20,089 nt of DNA. It comes from an uncultured Porphyromonadaceae bacterium. GTDB taxonomy: Bacteria; Bacteroidota; Bacteroidia; Bacteroidales; Muribaculaceae. The stretch spans positions 1 to 20,089 of the forward strand of contig URQP01000040.1 in assembly GCA_900550025.1 (NCBI GenBank), written 5' to 3'. Positions 1-7,690 of the stretch are shown here, piece after piece. The stretch's first letter is position 1; each line of letters opens with the position of its first letter. The translations under genes were made by a program, and so were the position numbers. A model generated the notes under the pieces. That model saw nothing but the letters and a program-made list of their open reading frames with translations, was not told the origin of the DNA and did no database searches.

Positions 1-1271
1 ACCGCCATTGGCTTACGCTGACTATGCCGCGGTGGGCGCATCTCGACATTCCGGAAATTGATTTCCAGTCGATAAGCTATTATGCCGCCCCTAAGACCAA
101 GTCCGCGCCGGGCAGTATGGACGAAGTTGACCCGGAGCTGAGGCGCACATTCGACAAGCTCGGTATTCCGTTGGAAGAGCAGATGAGGCTGTCGGGAGTG
201 GCAGTCGATGCGGTGATGGACAGTGTCTCGGTGAAGACCACCTATCGCGATAAACTCGCAGAGTTGGGCGTGATATTCTGTTCCATATCGGAAGCCGTGA
301 AGGATTATCCCGACTTGGTGCGCAAATATCTCGGCTCGGTGGTTTCCTACCGTGATAATTTCTTTGCTGCATTGAATTCGGCCGTGTTTTCCGACGGCTC
401 GTTCGTGTATATCCCGAAAGGGGTGCGCTGCCCTATGGAATTGTCAACTTATTTCCGCATCAACGCTGCCAATACCGGGCAGTTCGAGCGTACGCTCATC
501 GTGGCTGACGACGACGCTTACGTGTCGTATCTCGAAGGATGCACCGCTCCGATGCGCGACGAGAATCAGTTGCATGCGGCAATAGTTGAGATCGTGGTTG
601 AGGACAGGGCGGAAGTGAAATACTCCACTGTGCAGAACTGGTATCCGGGCGACAAGGACGGAAACGGCGGTATCTATAATTTCGTGACGAAGCGCGGTTT
701 GTGCCGCGGCGATTTCTCGAAACTTTCGTGGACGCAGGTGGAGACAGGCTCGGCAATCACGTGGAAGTATCCGAGTTGCGTGTTGCAGGGCGACAATTCA
801 ATAGGTGAGTTCTATTCGGTGGCTGTGACAAACAATCATCAGCAGGCCGACACAGGCACAAAGATGATACACATAGGCAAGAACTCGCGCAGCACGATTG
901 TCTCGAAAGGCATATCAGCCGGTTTTAGCCAAAACAGCTACCGTGGGGCGGTGAAAATCGCTAAGAACGCTTCAGGATGCCGCAACTACACGCAGTGCGA
1001 CAGTCTGCTGTTAAGCGATACTTGCGGCGCGCACACTTTCCCTTACATCGACGTGCAGAACGAATCGTCGGTTGTGGAGCATGAGGCCACTACCTCGAAA
1101 ATCAACGAGGACCAGCTGTTTTATTGCAACCAGCGCGGCATACCTACGGAAGATGCCGTGGGGCTGATAGTCAATGGCTACGCTAAGGAAGTGATGAGTA
1201 AATTGCCGATGGAGTTTGCGGTGGAGGCGCAGAAGCTTCTGCAAATATCGCTTGAAGGCTCGGTCGGATAA
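1..1271 (+). CDS. sufB: Fe-S cluster assembly scaffold subunit SufB, 5' end outside window
   Basis: SufB is the scaffold subunit of the cytosolic SufBC2D complex, on which new Fe-S clusters are built from SufS sulfur. The open frame runs back past the ATG at 24 to the window edge (first full codon at 3), and the residues before that ATG (RHWLTLTM) continue the SufB alignment into [14 protein letters not shown]. The ATG is therefore internal and the true start lies upstream. About 422 codons are visible of the usual 470-480. The C-terminal part has the family signature [19 protein letters not shown] followed by EHEATTSKI, which contain the conserved Cys and Glu residues implicated in cluster building at the SufB-SufD interface. 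It ends 27 bases before sufC and heads the visible sufBCDS operon. Identification is certain; only the N-terminus is unseen. Confidence 0.97.
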   Translation, partial: RHWLTLTMPRWAHLDIPEIDFQSISYYAAPKTKSAPGSMDEVDPELRRTFDKLGIPLEEQMRLSGVAVDAVMDSVSVKTTYRDKLAELGVIFCSISEAVKDYPDLVRKYLGSVVSYRDNFFAALNSAVFSDGSFVYIPKGVRCPMELSTYFRINAANTGQFERTLIVADDDAYVSYLEGCTAPMRDENQLHAAIVEIVVEDRAEVKYSTVQNWYPGDKDGNGGIYNFVTKRGLCRGDFSKLSWTQVETGSAITWKYPSCVLQGDNSIGEFYSVAVTNNHQQADTGTKMIHIGKNSRSTIVSKGISAGFSQNSYRGAVKIAKNASGCRNYTQCDSLLLSDTCGAHTFPYIDVQNESSVVEHEATTSKINEDQLFYCNQRGIPTEDAVGLIVNGYAKEVMSKLPMEFAVEAQKLLQISLEGSVG

Positions 1272-1298
1272 ATATATTAACAGGAAAAATCTACTATA

Positions 1299-2057
1299 AT
1301 GCTTGATATAAAGAATTTGCATGCCGGGATTGACGGCAAGGAGATATTGAAGGGCATCAACCTGACGGTGCGTCCGGGCGAGGTGCATGCCATAATGGGT
1401 CCTAACGGATCCGGTAAAAGTACGTTGTCGGCGGTGTTGACTGGCCATCCTGCATATAAGGTGACGGAAGGCGAGGTTACATTTTATGGTAAGAACCTGC
1501 TTGAGATGTCGCCGGAGGACCGCTCGCACGAGGGGATTTTCTTGAGTTTCCAGTACCCGGTGGAGATTCCGGGGGTGTCGATGGTCAACTTCATGCGCGC
1601 GGCTTTGAACGCAAAGCGTAAATACTACAATCAGGAGCCGCTTTCGGCGAGCGATTTCTTGAAACTGATGCGGGAGAAGCGGGCGATAGTGCAGTTAGAT
1701 AATAAACTGGCTTCGCGCTCGGTCAACGAGGGATTCTCCGGCGGCGAGAAGAAGCGTAACGAGATTTTCCAGATGGCAGTGCTCGAACCGAGGTTAAGCA
1801 TCCTCGATGAGACCGACAGCGGTCTGGACATCGACGCGCTGCGCATAGTGGCTGAAGGTGTGAACAAGTTGAAAACCGACAATAATGCAACAATAGTCAT
1901 TACCCACTACCAAAGGTTGCTCGACTACATAAAGCCGGATGTGGTACACGTGCTTTACAAGGGTCGTATCGTCAAGACCGCCGGGCCGGAGCTCGCTCTT
2001 GAACTTGAGGAACGCGGTTACGACTGGATAAAGGAAGAGGTTGACAATGCTAAATAG
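1299..2057 (+). CDS. sufC: Fe-S cluster assembly ATPase SufC
   Basis: SufC is the cytosolic ABC-type ATPase of the SufBC2D scaffold; ATP binding drives rearrangement of SufB-SufD during cluster assembly. It has no membrane part. The 252-residue protein has Walker [10 protein letters not shown] at residues 34-42, the SufC form of the ABC signature ([11 protein letters not shown]), Walker B with the following Asp loop ([12 protein letters not shown]) and the switch His in [12 protein letters not shown]. Length is normal for the family. It lies 27 bases after sufB and 8 bases before sufD, so it is co-transcribed. The ATG at 1299 gives the usual MLDIKNLHA start; AGGAAAA upstream is at best a weak ribosome site. 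Confidence 0.97.
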   Translation: MLDIKNLHAGIDGKEILKGINLTVRPGEVHAIMGPNGSGKSTLSAVLTGHPAYKVTEGEVTFYGKNLLEMSPEDRSHEGIFLSFQYPVEIPGVSMVNFMRAALNAKRKYYNQEPLSASDFLKLMREKRAIVQLDNKLASRSVNEGFSGGEKKRNEIFQMAVLEPRLSILDETDSGLDIDALRIVAEGVNKLKTDNNATIVITHYQRLLDYIKPDVVHVLYKGRIVKTAGPELALELEERGYDWIKEEVDNAK

Positions 2058-2065
2058 AACCGGAT

Positions 2066-3433
2066 ATGTCAGCTATTGACCAATATATCGAACTTTATAA
2101 GGAAAACGGGCAGGCTGTGTGCCGCAACTCGGCCGGTGCGCTCAACGAGGCGCGCCGTGAGGCTCTTGCTTCGCTTGCCGGTGCTTCTATGCCCCGGAAA
2201 GGCGATGAGGATTATGAAGTTACGAGCCTTGAGGATGTATTTGCTCCCGACTATGGGGTGAATGTCAACAGGGTAGAGCTTGGCGCGAATCCTGCCGAGG
2301 CCTTCCGTTGTGATGTGCCGAATATGAGTACTTGCATGTACTTTCTTTTCAATGATGCTTTCCATCCGGGTAAGAATGCTGCAAATTCTCTTCCTGAAGG
2401 GGTGGTTGTAAAGTCGCTGAAGGATGCCGCCGTGGAAAACGCCGCATTGGTGGAGAAATACTACAACAAGGCTGCCGACGGCAAGTGCGTGCAGACTGCG
2501 CTCAACACACTGCTTGCGCAGGACGGCATTTTTGTGTATGTCCCGAAAGGAGTTGTGGTGGAGAAACCGATACAGCTTGTCAACATATTGAACAGCGGTG
2601 CTCCGCTTATGGCAAACAGGCGTATGCTCATCGTGCTGGAAGAAGGCGCGCAAGCCCGTATGCTTGTGTGCGACCATACACAGAATTGCGGGGTTGGTTA
2701 CCTTGATTCGCAGGTAGTGGAGATTTTTGCCGGGGAGCGTGTCGTGTTTGATTATTATGACATTGAGGATTCCTCGACGGGAACCAACCGTGTGGCGTCG
2801 TTCTATGTTCATCAGGCAGCCGGGTCGAATCTGATGATTGACGGCATCACGTTGATGAACGGATTTACACGCAACAATTATACGGTGGAGATGGAAGGCG
2901 AGGGTGCTGAATTGCACCTTTACGGTATGGCGATGGCTAACGGAAACCGTCACATCGACAACCATACGGTTGTCCGCCATACGGCGAAAGGCGGACACAC
3001 TGACGAACTGTTCAAATATGTGCTCGACGACAATGCCGTAGGGGCGTTTTCGGGTCTGGTGCAGGTATGCCCGGGTGCGGAGAAGACGGAGGCTTATCAG
3101 AGCAATAAGAATATATGTGCTTCCGACGGAGCACGGATGTATTCGAAGCCGCAATTGCTGATTGACTGCGACGACGTGAAATGCAGCCACGGCTCGTCTA
3201 CCGGCCAGCTCGACCAGCAGGCGTTGTTCTATATGCGCCAGCGCGGTATCCCTGAACACGAAGCCAGATTGATGCTTATGCAGGCTTTTATGCACGACGT
3301 GATAGCCGGTGTGCGTATGGAGGCTTTGAAAGACCGTTTGCGCCATCTCGTCGAAAACCGTTTTTTGGGAAATAGTTCTTCTTGCCGCACGTGCCCTTCC
3401 ACGTGCCATAAATCAGGAGGTAAAGATGCTTGA
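2066..3433 (+). CDS. sufD: Fe-S cluster assembly subunit SufD with Cys-rich C-terminal tail
   Basis: SufD is the SufB paralogue that completes the SufBC2D scaffold. The 455-residue protein has the shared SufB/SufD beta-helix core, with FVYVPKGVVVEKP in the middle and the C-terminal block CSHGSSTGQLDQQALFYMRQ, which carries the conserved His of the SufB-SufD interface, then RGIPEHEARLMLMQAFMHDV. After the normal end of the fold (RHLVENRFLG) there is a short tail with Cys440, Cys443 and Cys447 in a C-x2-C-x3-C pattern. The last codons overlap the ribosome site and start of sufS: the stop at 3431-3433 lies inside the sufS coding sequence, an 8-base overlap that suggests translational coupling. 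The start at 2066 follows the sufC stop by 8 bases. Confidence 0.95.
   Translation: MSAIDQYIELYKENGQAVCRNSAGALNEARREALASLAGASMPRKGDEDYEVTSLEDVFAPDYGVNVNRVELGANPAEAFRCDVPNMSTCMYFLFNDAFHPGKNAANSLPEGVVVKSLKDAAVENAALVEKYYNKAADGKCVQTALNTLLAQDGIFVYVPKGVVVEKPIQLVNILNSGAPLMANRRMLIVLEEGAQARMLVCDHTQNCGVGYLDSQVVEIFAGERVVFDYYDIEDSSTGTNRVASFYVHQAAGSNLMIDGITLMNGFTRNNYTVEMEGEGAELHLYGMAMANGNRHIDNHTVVRHTAKGGHTDELFKYVLDDNAVGAFSGLVQVCPGAEKTEAYQSNKNICASDGARMYSKPQLLIDCDDVKCSHGSSTGQLDQQALFYMRQRGIPEHEARLMLMQAFMHDVIAGVRMEALKDRLRHLVENRFLGNSSSCRTCPSTCHKSGGKDA
3415..3420 (+). promoter_or_regulatory. Strong Shine-Dalgarno site for sufS inside sufD
   Basis: AGGAGG lies five bases before the sufS ATG at 3426. It is a full Shine-Dalgarno match, unlike the other starts in this window, and Bacteroidota rarely rely on such sites. 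It lies within the last codons of sufD and encodes part of the Ser-Gly-Gly in the tail. It fixes the sufS start and fits re-initiation by ribosomes finishing sufD. Confidence 0.7.
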
Positions 3434-4640
3434 TATAGATAATATACGTTCTGAATATCCTATACTGCAACGCGAGATTTTCGGTAGGCCGTTGGTTTAT
3501 CTTGATTCGGCTGCCACGTCGCAGACACCGCGTTGTGTGGTTGACAAAATAGTGGAGATGTACACCACGATGAAAGCCAACGTACACCGCGGTGTGCACG
3601 AATTGTCGCAGGAGGCTACTGAAATGCAGGAACGAACACGTGAAAAAGTCCGTGCTTACATCAATGCCGCGTCCACCGAAGAGATTATCTTCACGCGTGG
3701 CACTACCGAGGCAATCAACCTTGTTGCGTCATCGTATGGCGACAGTTTTTGCAATGGCGACGAGATTATCCTTACGGTGATGGAGCATCATTCCGACATT
3801 GTGCCGTGGCAACTGTTGCAGCAGCACAAGCGCATCCGTCTGCGTGTCGTGCCGATTGACGAGAAAGGGGAGTTGCGTCGGGATATGTACGAGGAGATGT
3901 TCACTGAAAACACCCGGATGGTGGCAATTTGCCACGTGTCGAATGTGCTCGGTACGGTGAATCCGGTCAAGGAAATGATAGAGGTGGCCCATCGTCACGG
4001 TGTGCCTGTGCTTGTCGACGGGGCACAATCCATGCCGCATATGAAGGTTGACGTGCAGGAACTCGACGCTGATTTTTTCGCTTTCTCGGCTCATAAGATG
4101 TACGGTCCTACCGGTGTCGGAGTGCTTTACGGCAAAAAAATGTTGCTTGAGGCAATGCCGCCGTATCAGGGTGGCGGAGAGATGATAGGCAATGTCTCGT
4201 TCGAAAAGACCACATTTGCCGAATTGCCGTATAAGTTTGAAGCCGGTACTCCTGACTTTGTAGGGATAGCTGCATTTGCCGAGGCTTTGGACTATATTGA
4301 GAGAATCGGGATTGGACGGATAGAGGAGCACGAACGCAATCTGTTGCTGCGTGCCACTGCCGGGCTTCAATCAATACCGGGAATGCGCATATTCGGGAAT
4401 GCACAGAATAAAAGCGGGGTGATTTCTTTTCTTGTCGGCAATATCCATCATTATGATATGGGTATGTTGCTCGACAAGATGGGGGTAGCTGTAAGGACAG
4501 GGCATCATTGTGCCGAGCCGCTTATGTCGGCTTTAGGTATAGAAGGTACTGTGCGCGCTTCTTTCGGTGTGTATAACACGGAAGAGGAAATCGACACATT
4601 CGTTGCGGCGGTTGTGCGTGCCGCACAGATGCTTGGATAA
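3426..4640 (+). CDS. sufS: Cysteine desulfurase SufS (group II)
   Basis: SufS is a PLP enzyme that removes sulfur from L-cysteine, giving alanine and a persulfide on its active-site cysteine for delivery to SufBCD. The 404-residue protein shows the class V aminotransferase fold: HRGVHELSQEATE near the N-terminus, EHHSDIVPWQ, the PLP-binding Lys224 in SAHKMYGPTGVGVLYG, and catalytic Cys362 in RTGHHCAEP. The motif around Cys362 is that of group II enzymes (SufS/CsdA) rather than IscS. Length is normal. The start is supported by the upstream AGGAGG and the eight-base overlap with sufD. No sufE or sufU follows; the sulfur acceptor, if any, is elsewhere. The gene ends only 20 bases from the convergent minus-strand gene, with no clear terminator between. 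Confidence 0.96.
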   Translation: MLDIDNIRSEYPILQREIFGRPLVYLDSAATSQTPRCVVDKIVEMYTTMKANVHRGVHELSQEATEMQERTREKVRAYINAASTEEIIFTRGTTEAINLVASSYGDSFCNGDEIILTVMEHHSDIVPWQLLQQHKRIRLRVVPIDEKGELRRDMYEEMFTENTRMVAICHVSNVLGTVNPVKEMIEVAHRHGVPVLVDGAQSMPHMKVDVQELDADFFAFSAHKMYGPTGVGVLYGKKMLLEAMPPYQGGGEMIGNVSFEKTTFAELPYKFEAGTPDFVGIAAFAEALDYIERIGIGRIEEHERNLLLRATAGLQSIPGMRIFGNAQNKSGVISFLVGNIHHYDMGMLLDKMGVAVRTGHHCAEPLMSALGIEGTVRASFGVYNTEEEIDTFVAAVVRAAQMLG

Positions 4641-4660
4641 TATGTGAGAAATAAATGAGC

Positions 4661-5011
4661 TTAATGGTTGTCGCGCAAAAGCGTGGCAGCCATTTGCCAT
4701 ACTATGACGCCTGTTATGGCCATTGCCACTAAGCCGGTGACCGCCGTCTGCGAAAGCGTGTGCGTGGTGACGGCATTCATAAAGTCGTTGACGATATCAC
4801 CTTTTACTATCGTAATGCTCCAGAAACCGATGCATATTATTAATGCCACGCAGTAAAAGCACCACATTACCCAATCGTGGCTCTTGCTTTTTTTATCGGG
4901 CAGGCGGTTCATCACTTTCCGTGTGAACCATCCGTTCTCCGGAGCTTCTTCCTGTATGTCTTTGAGAAGCTGGCGGAGCTTGATGTCGGTGTCGTATTCT
5001 TTCTTATTCAT
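4661..5011 (-). CDS. Small two-helix membrane protein, DUF5056-like; candidate anti-sigma factor
   Basis: The product has 116 residues. About 45 hydrophilic residues, presumably cytoplasmic, include ENGWFTRKVMNRLPDK, a sequence style I associate with DUF5056-type proteins of Bacteroidales. Two hydrophobic segments follow, near residues 47-69 and 88-112, and then a very short tail. There is no signal peptide and no zinc-binding HxxxCxxC motif as in ZAS anti-sigma factors. It begins 9 bases after the ECF sigma gene and is clearly in the same unit. A membrane protein with a short cytoplasmic domain right after an ECF sigma gene is typically its anti-sigma factor, so that role is a reasonable inference, not shown by the sequence. 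The family name is from memory and may be wrong. Confidence 0.6.
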   Translation of the reverse strand: MNKKEYDTDIKLRQLLKDIQEEAPENGWFTRKVMNRLPDKKSKSHDWVMWCFYCVALIICIGFWSITIVKGDIVNDFMNAVTTHTLSQTAVTGLVAMAITGVIVWQMAATLLRDNH

Positions 5012-5020
5012 GCGTTCTGT

Positions 5021-5536
5021 TTATTTGAGAAATTTAACCAGTTTTGCCTTAGCCCTTGATATGTGCGACTTCACGGTGCCCTCGGGCATACCTGTGATTG
5101 CCGCCACGTCTTTTATCGGCTTGTCTTCCATATAGTATAACACAACTACCGTGCGTTCTTGTTCATTCAGATGTTTCAGAGCCTCCGCAAGGTCGATTTT
5201 GGCATCGCTTCCTCCGGCATAGGTTTCCGGCTGTTCTGGAAGCTGCTCTGCGATCTGCTCTTTGTTGCGCCGTGTATGGCCGTAGAATTCGTTGTAGGCG
5301 ATCCGGTAGAGCCACGTGCGGAATCGTGAGAATCCTTTGAAGCCGCGGATTCCGGTGTAGGCTTTGATGAAAGTGTCCTGCGAAAGGTCGTCGCTAAGCG
5401 CAACGTCGCCCGTAAGATTGATGAAAAAACGCCTGATGTCGGATTGGTATTCTTCGACAAGCCGCCCGAATGCGTCCCTGTCGTCGGACAGGGCGCACCG
5501 GGAAACAAGCATCAATTCTTCAATCCTGCTAAGCAT
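5021..5536 (-). CDS. ECF-type RNA polymerase sigma factor (sigma-70 family)
   Basis: This alternative sigma factor of 171 residues directs RNA polymerase to a specific promoter set, usually for envelope or stress responses. Region 2 covers about residues 22-90, with DLSQDTFIKAY (50-60) and the DNA-melting segment FRTWLYRIAYNEF. Region 4 covers about 117-168 and ends in a helix-turn-helix, GMPEGTVKSHISRAKAKL, that would read the -35 element. Between them is a short linker; sigma regions 1 and 3 are absent, as expected for ECF factors. Its ATG overlaps the end of the DUF6249-like gene by 8 bases, and a small membrane protein gene follows after 9 bases. It may transcribe its own operon from the ECF-like element at 6212-6241. 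The regulon cannot be read from here. Confidence 0.93.
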   Translation of the reverse strand: MLSRIEELMLVSRCALSDDRDAFGRLVEEYQSDIRRFFINLTGDVALSDDLSQDTFIKAYTGIRGFKGFSRFRTWLYRIAYNEFYGHTRRNKEQIAEQLPEQPETYAGGSDAKIDLAEALKHLNEQERTVVVLYYMEDKPIKDVAAITGMPEGTVKSHISRAKAKLVKFLK

Positions 5537-6179
5537 CTTGGCGTTCTTCCGCTTGACAGCTGTTTTTCGATTCCTGTAATTTCTTCTCGCTTCTTGCGTC
5601 GAGGATATAGACGATGAGCTTGCCTATTCCGAGCAGCAATATCACCGATGAGAGAGCGGCTACGTCATAATTTTCCTTGATTGTGAAAAACAGCGTGACG
5701 GCAATGCCTACGGCTATAAGAATCACCGCGCTGTTGAGGGCTGACTTGGCGGGCTTCTCATCATCTTTTTCCGGAGCCTCGCGGAATACGTATTCGGGTA
5801 TTTCCACACCGTTTTCTATGGCTTTCTCCACCATGTCGTATTTGCGCTGGCGGCGTTTTGTGGCGTTGCTTGCAATGACATAGATTATGACGCACACCAT
5901 AATGAACGGACAGGCTATCGCCACGACTGGAATCAGAACGTTTTCAATGCCATCGAAAATGATAGCCGCGAATCCGCCGGCGTTACCGCCGTTGTTTTGG
6001 ATGCTTTGTATGGCATTGCTTACCTCTTCGCTGACGATGGAGCGTATTTGCTCGTTCATTTGTTCGACTCTTGCAATCGAGTCCGCAATCGCGATGGAAT
6101 CTGCGTTTTCAGTCCCGGCGGCGAATCCTGTCGCCGTGGCGAGGAGCATTGCTAACGCTAAAAAAATAGTTTTTTTCAT
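5529..6179 (-). CDS. DUF6249-like membrane protein with signal peptide
   Basis: The protein has 216 residues and unknown function. It starts with a signal peptide (MKKTIFLALAMLLATATGFA, cleavage likely after residue 20 or 21). A polar, probably helical stretch at about 25-62 contains the near-repeat ADSIAIADSIA. A Gly/Asn-rich linker follows, then a membrane segment near 81-104, a basic cytoplasmic-type loop with RKYDMVEKAIENGVEIPEYVF, and a pair of membrane segments near 147-167 and 173-193 before a charged tail. The loop motif is what I associate with DUF6249 proteins of Bacteroidota, often found beside ECF sigma factor genes. It is the first gene of its unit and its stop overlaps the sigma start. 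A periplasmic N-terminal domain joined to the membrane would suit sensing envelope state for the sigma factor; that is inference. Confidence 0.75.
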   Translation of the reverse strand: MKKTIFLALAMLLATATGFAAGTENADSIAIADSIARVEQMNEQIRSIVSEEVSNAIQSIQNNGGNAGGFAAIIFDGIENVLIPVVAIACPFIMVCVIIYVIASNATKRRQRKYDMVEKAIENGVEIPEYVFREAPEKDDEKPAKSALNSAVILIAVGIAVTLFFTIKENYDVAALSSVILLLGIGKLIVYILDARSEKKLQESKNSCQAEERQDA

Positions 6180-6211
6180 ATTCTTGTGTTTTTATTTTTT
6201 GTTTCTATGCA

Positions 6212-6241
6212 TTAGACGTTGCGCGGGCATGGAAAAGTTGC
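6212..6241 (-). promoter_or_regulatory. Possible ECF sigma promoter before the DUF6249/sigma operon
   Basis: On the minus strand, GCAACTT (6241-6235) is followed after 17 bases by GTCTAA (6217-6212), with a C before it giving CGTCTAA. This resembles general ECF promoters (AAC-type -35, CGTC/GTCTAA-type -10), although the gap from AAC to CGTC, 18 bases, is one or two longer than usual. Transcription would start near 6205, about 26 bases before the ATG at 6179. No TAnnTTTG element is visible for this gene. Self-regulation is inferred; such short motifs can occur by chance. Confidence 0.35.
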
Positions 6242-6300
6242 ATCGCGTGTGAAATTTTTTTCTGTTATCTTCCTGTGAGGTAAAGGTAGGTATTTTTTTG

Positions 6301-6308
6301 TAATTTTG
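6301..6308 (+). promoter_or_regulatory. Bacteroidota -7 promoter element (TAnnTTTG) for miaB
   Basis: TAATTTTG matches the TAnnTTTG element of the main Bacteroidota sigma factor exactly and sits 17 bases before the miaB ATG. No TTG is found at the expected -33 distance, so the promoter is incomplete or weak, and the leader would be very short, about 10-13 bases. Confidence 0.55.
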
Positions 6309-6325
6309 CAGCCGGATTTAAAAAG

Positions 6326-7678
6326 ATGCTTATGGAAGGAATAGGTGGCGATGATAAAAGGCTGTTTATAGAAACATACGGTTGCCAGATGAATGTCGCC
6401 GACAGTGAAGTGGTGGCTTCTGTGATGAAGCTTGCCGGATATGGGACGGTCGATTCGTTGGACGATGCGGATGCCGTGTTTCTCAATACCTGCTCTATAC
6501 GCGACAATGCGGAGCAGAAAATATTTTCAAGGCTTGAGTATTTTGCTTCGTTGCGCAGAAAACGTAAAAGCGGGAAACTTATCGTGGGTGTGCTCGGCTG
6601 TATGGCAGAACGTGTGAAGAACGAGCTGATAGAGCGGTATGGCGTGGATATTGTCGCCGGGCCGGATTCCTATCTTTCTTTGCCTGAGCTTGTGGCAGCC
6701 GCTGAAGCCGGAGAAAAGGCCATCAATGTGGAATTGTCTACCACGGAGACTTACCGTGACATAATACCGCGGCGCATCGGCCACAACCGCATAAGCGGGT
6801 TCATCAGCATAATGCGCGGATGCAACAATTTCTGCTCGTATTGCATAGTCCCGTATACCCGCGGGCGTGAGCGCAGCCGTGAGCCGCAAAGTATTCTTAA
6901 CGAGCTTGAGGATATGCGGCAGCGTGGATTCAAGGAAGTCACGTTGCTTGGACAGAACGTCAATTCATACCATTATGTGCAGGACAACGGTGATGTTCTC
7001 GGCTTTGTCGGTCTGTTGAAGATGGTCGCTGAAGCTGCTCCTGAGATGCGTGTGCGTTTCACCACGTCGCATCCTAAAGATATGAATGACGATATAATTG
7101 AGGTGATTGCCTCTGTGCCGAATGTGTGCAAGCACATCCATTTGCCGGTGCAGTCGGGCAGCAATGCCGTGCTGAAAGCGATGAACCGTAAGTATACGCG
7201 CGAATGGTATCTCGACCGCATCGCGGCGATACGCAAGGCCATGCCTGACTGTGGAATAACGACGGATATGTTTACGGGATTCCACGGCGAAACGGAAGAT
7301 GATTTCGGGCAGACGTTGAGCCTTATGCGTGAAGTGGGCTTCGACAGCGCGTTTATGTTCAAGTATTCCGAGCGCCCCGGCACGTACGCGTCTAAAAATT
7401 TGCCTGACGATGTTCCGGAAGAAGTGAAGATAGAAAGGTTGAACCGTATGATTGCCTTGCAGAACGAGCTTTCGGCGGAGAGCAACCGGCGTGATGTGGG
7501 CAAGACGTTCGAGGTGCTTGCAGAAGGAGTGTCGAAGCGTTCGCGCGAGCAGCTTTTCGGGCGCACTTCGCAGAACAAGGTTGTGGTTTTCCCGCGCGGG
7601 ACTCATCATACTGGAGATTTGTTGACGGTTAAAATAATTGATTCCTCTTCGGCGACATTAATCGGAGAAGAAATATAA
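6326..7678 (+). CDS. miaB: tRNA-2-methylthio-N6-dimethylallyladenosine synthase MiaB
   Basis: MiaB is a radical SAM methylthiotransferase that adds a methylthio group to i6A at position 37 of tRNAs reading codons beginning with U. The 450 residues show all three domains. The N-terminal MTTase domain has cysteines 20, 56 and 92 (ETYGCQMN, NTCSIR, LGCMAER), which hold the auxiliary cluster. The radical SAM core has Cys166, Cys170 and Cys173 in RGCNNFCSYCIVPYTRGRE, and a C-terminal TRAM domain spans about 385-450. CSYCIVPYTRGRERSR favours MiaB over MtaB or RimO. Both its [4Fe-4S] clusters are products of pathways such as the SUF operon at the window start. A second ATG two codons downstream (6332) is equally possible as the start. 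The MFS gene follows after 12 bases. Confidence 0.95.
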   Translation: MLMEGIGGDDKRLFIETYGCQMNVADSEVVASVMKLAGYGTVDSLDDADAVFLNTCSIRDNAEQKIFSRLEYFASLRRKRKSGKLIVGVLGCMAERVKNELIERYGVDIVAGPDSYLSLPELVAAAEAGEKAINVELSTTETYRDIIPRRIGHNRISGFISIMRGCNNFCSYCIVPYTRGRERSREPQSILNELEDMRQRGFKEVTLLGQNVNSYHYVQDNGDVLGFVGLLKMVAEAAPEMRVRFTTSHPKDMNDDIIEVIASVPNVCKHIHLPVQSGSNAVLKAMNRKYTREWYLDRIAAIRKAMPDCGITTDMFTGFHGETEDDFGQTLSLMREVGFDSAFMFKYSERPGTYASKNLPDDVPEEVKIERLNRMIALQNELSAESNRRDVGKTFEVLAEGVSKRSREQLFGRTSQNKVVVFPRGTHHTGDLLTVKIIDSSSATLIGEEI

Positions 7679-7690
7679 TTAAATGTAATT

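Noticed and set aside
2069..3409. A 446-codon open frame on the minus strand opposite sufD
   Set aside because: Its translation is rich in His and Arg, has no recognisable domain and lies wholly opposite a well-identified gene; codon bias of sufD keeps the opposite frame open.
4613..4627. TGTGCG-TGC-CGCACA hairpin at the end of sufS
   Set aside because: Lies inside coding sequence, six pairs with no T run after it; not a terminator.
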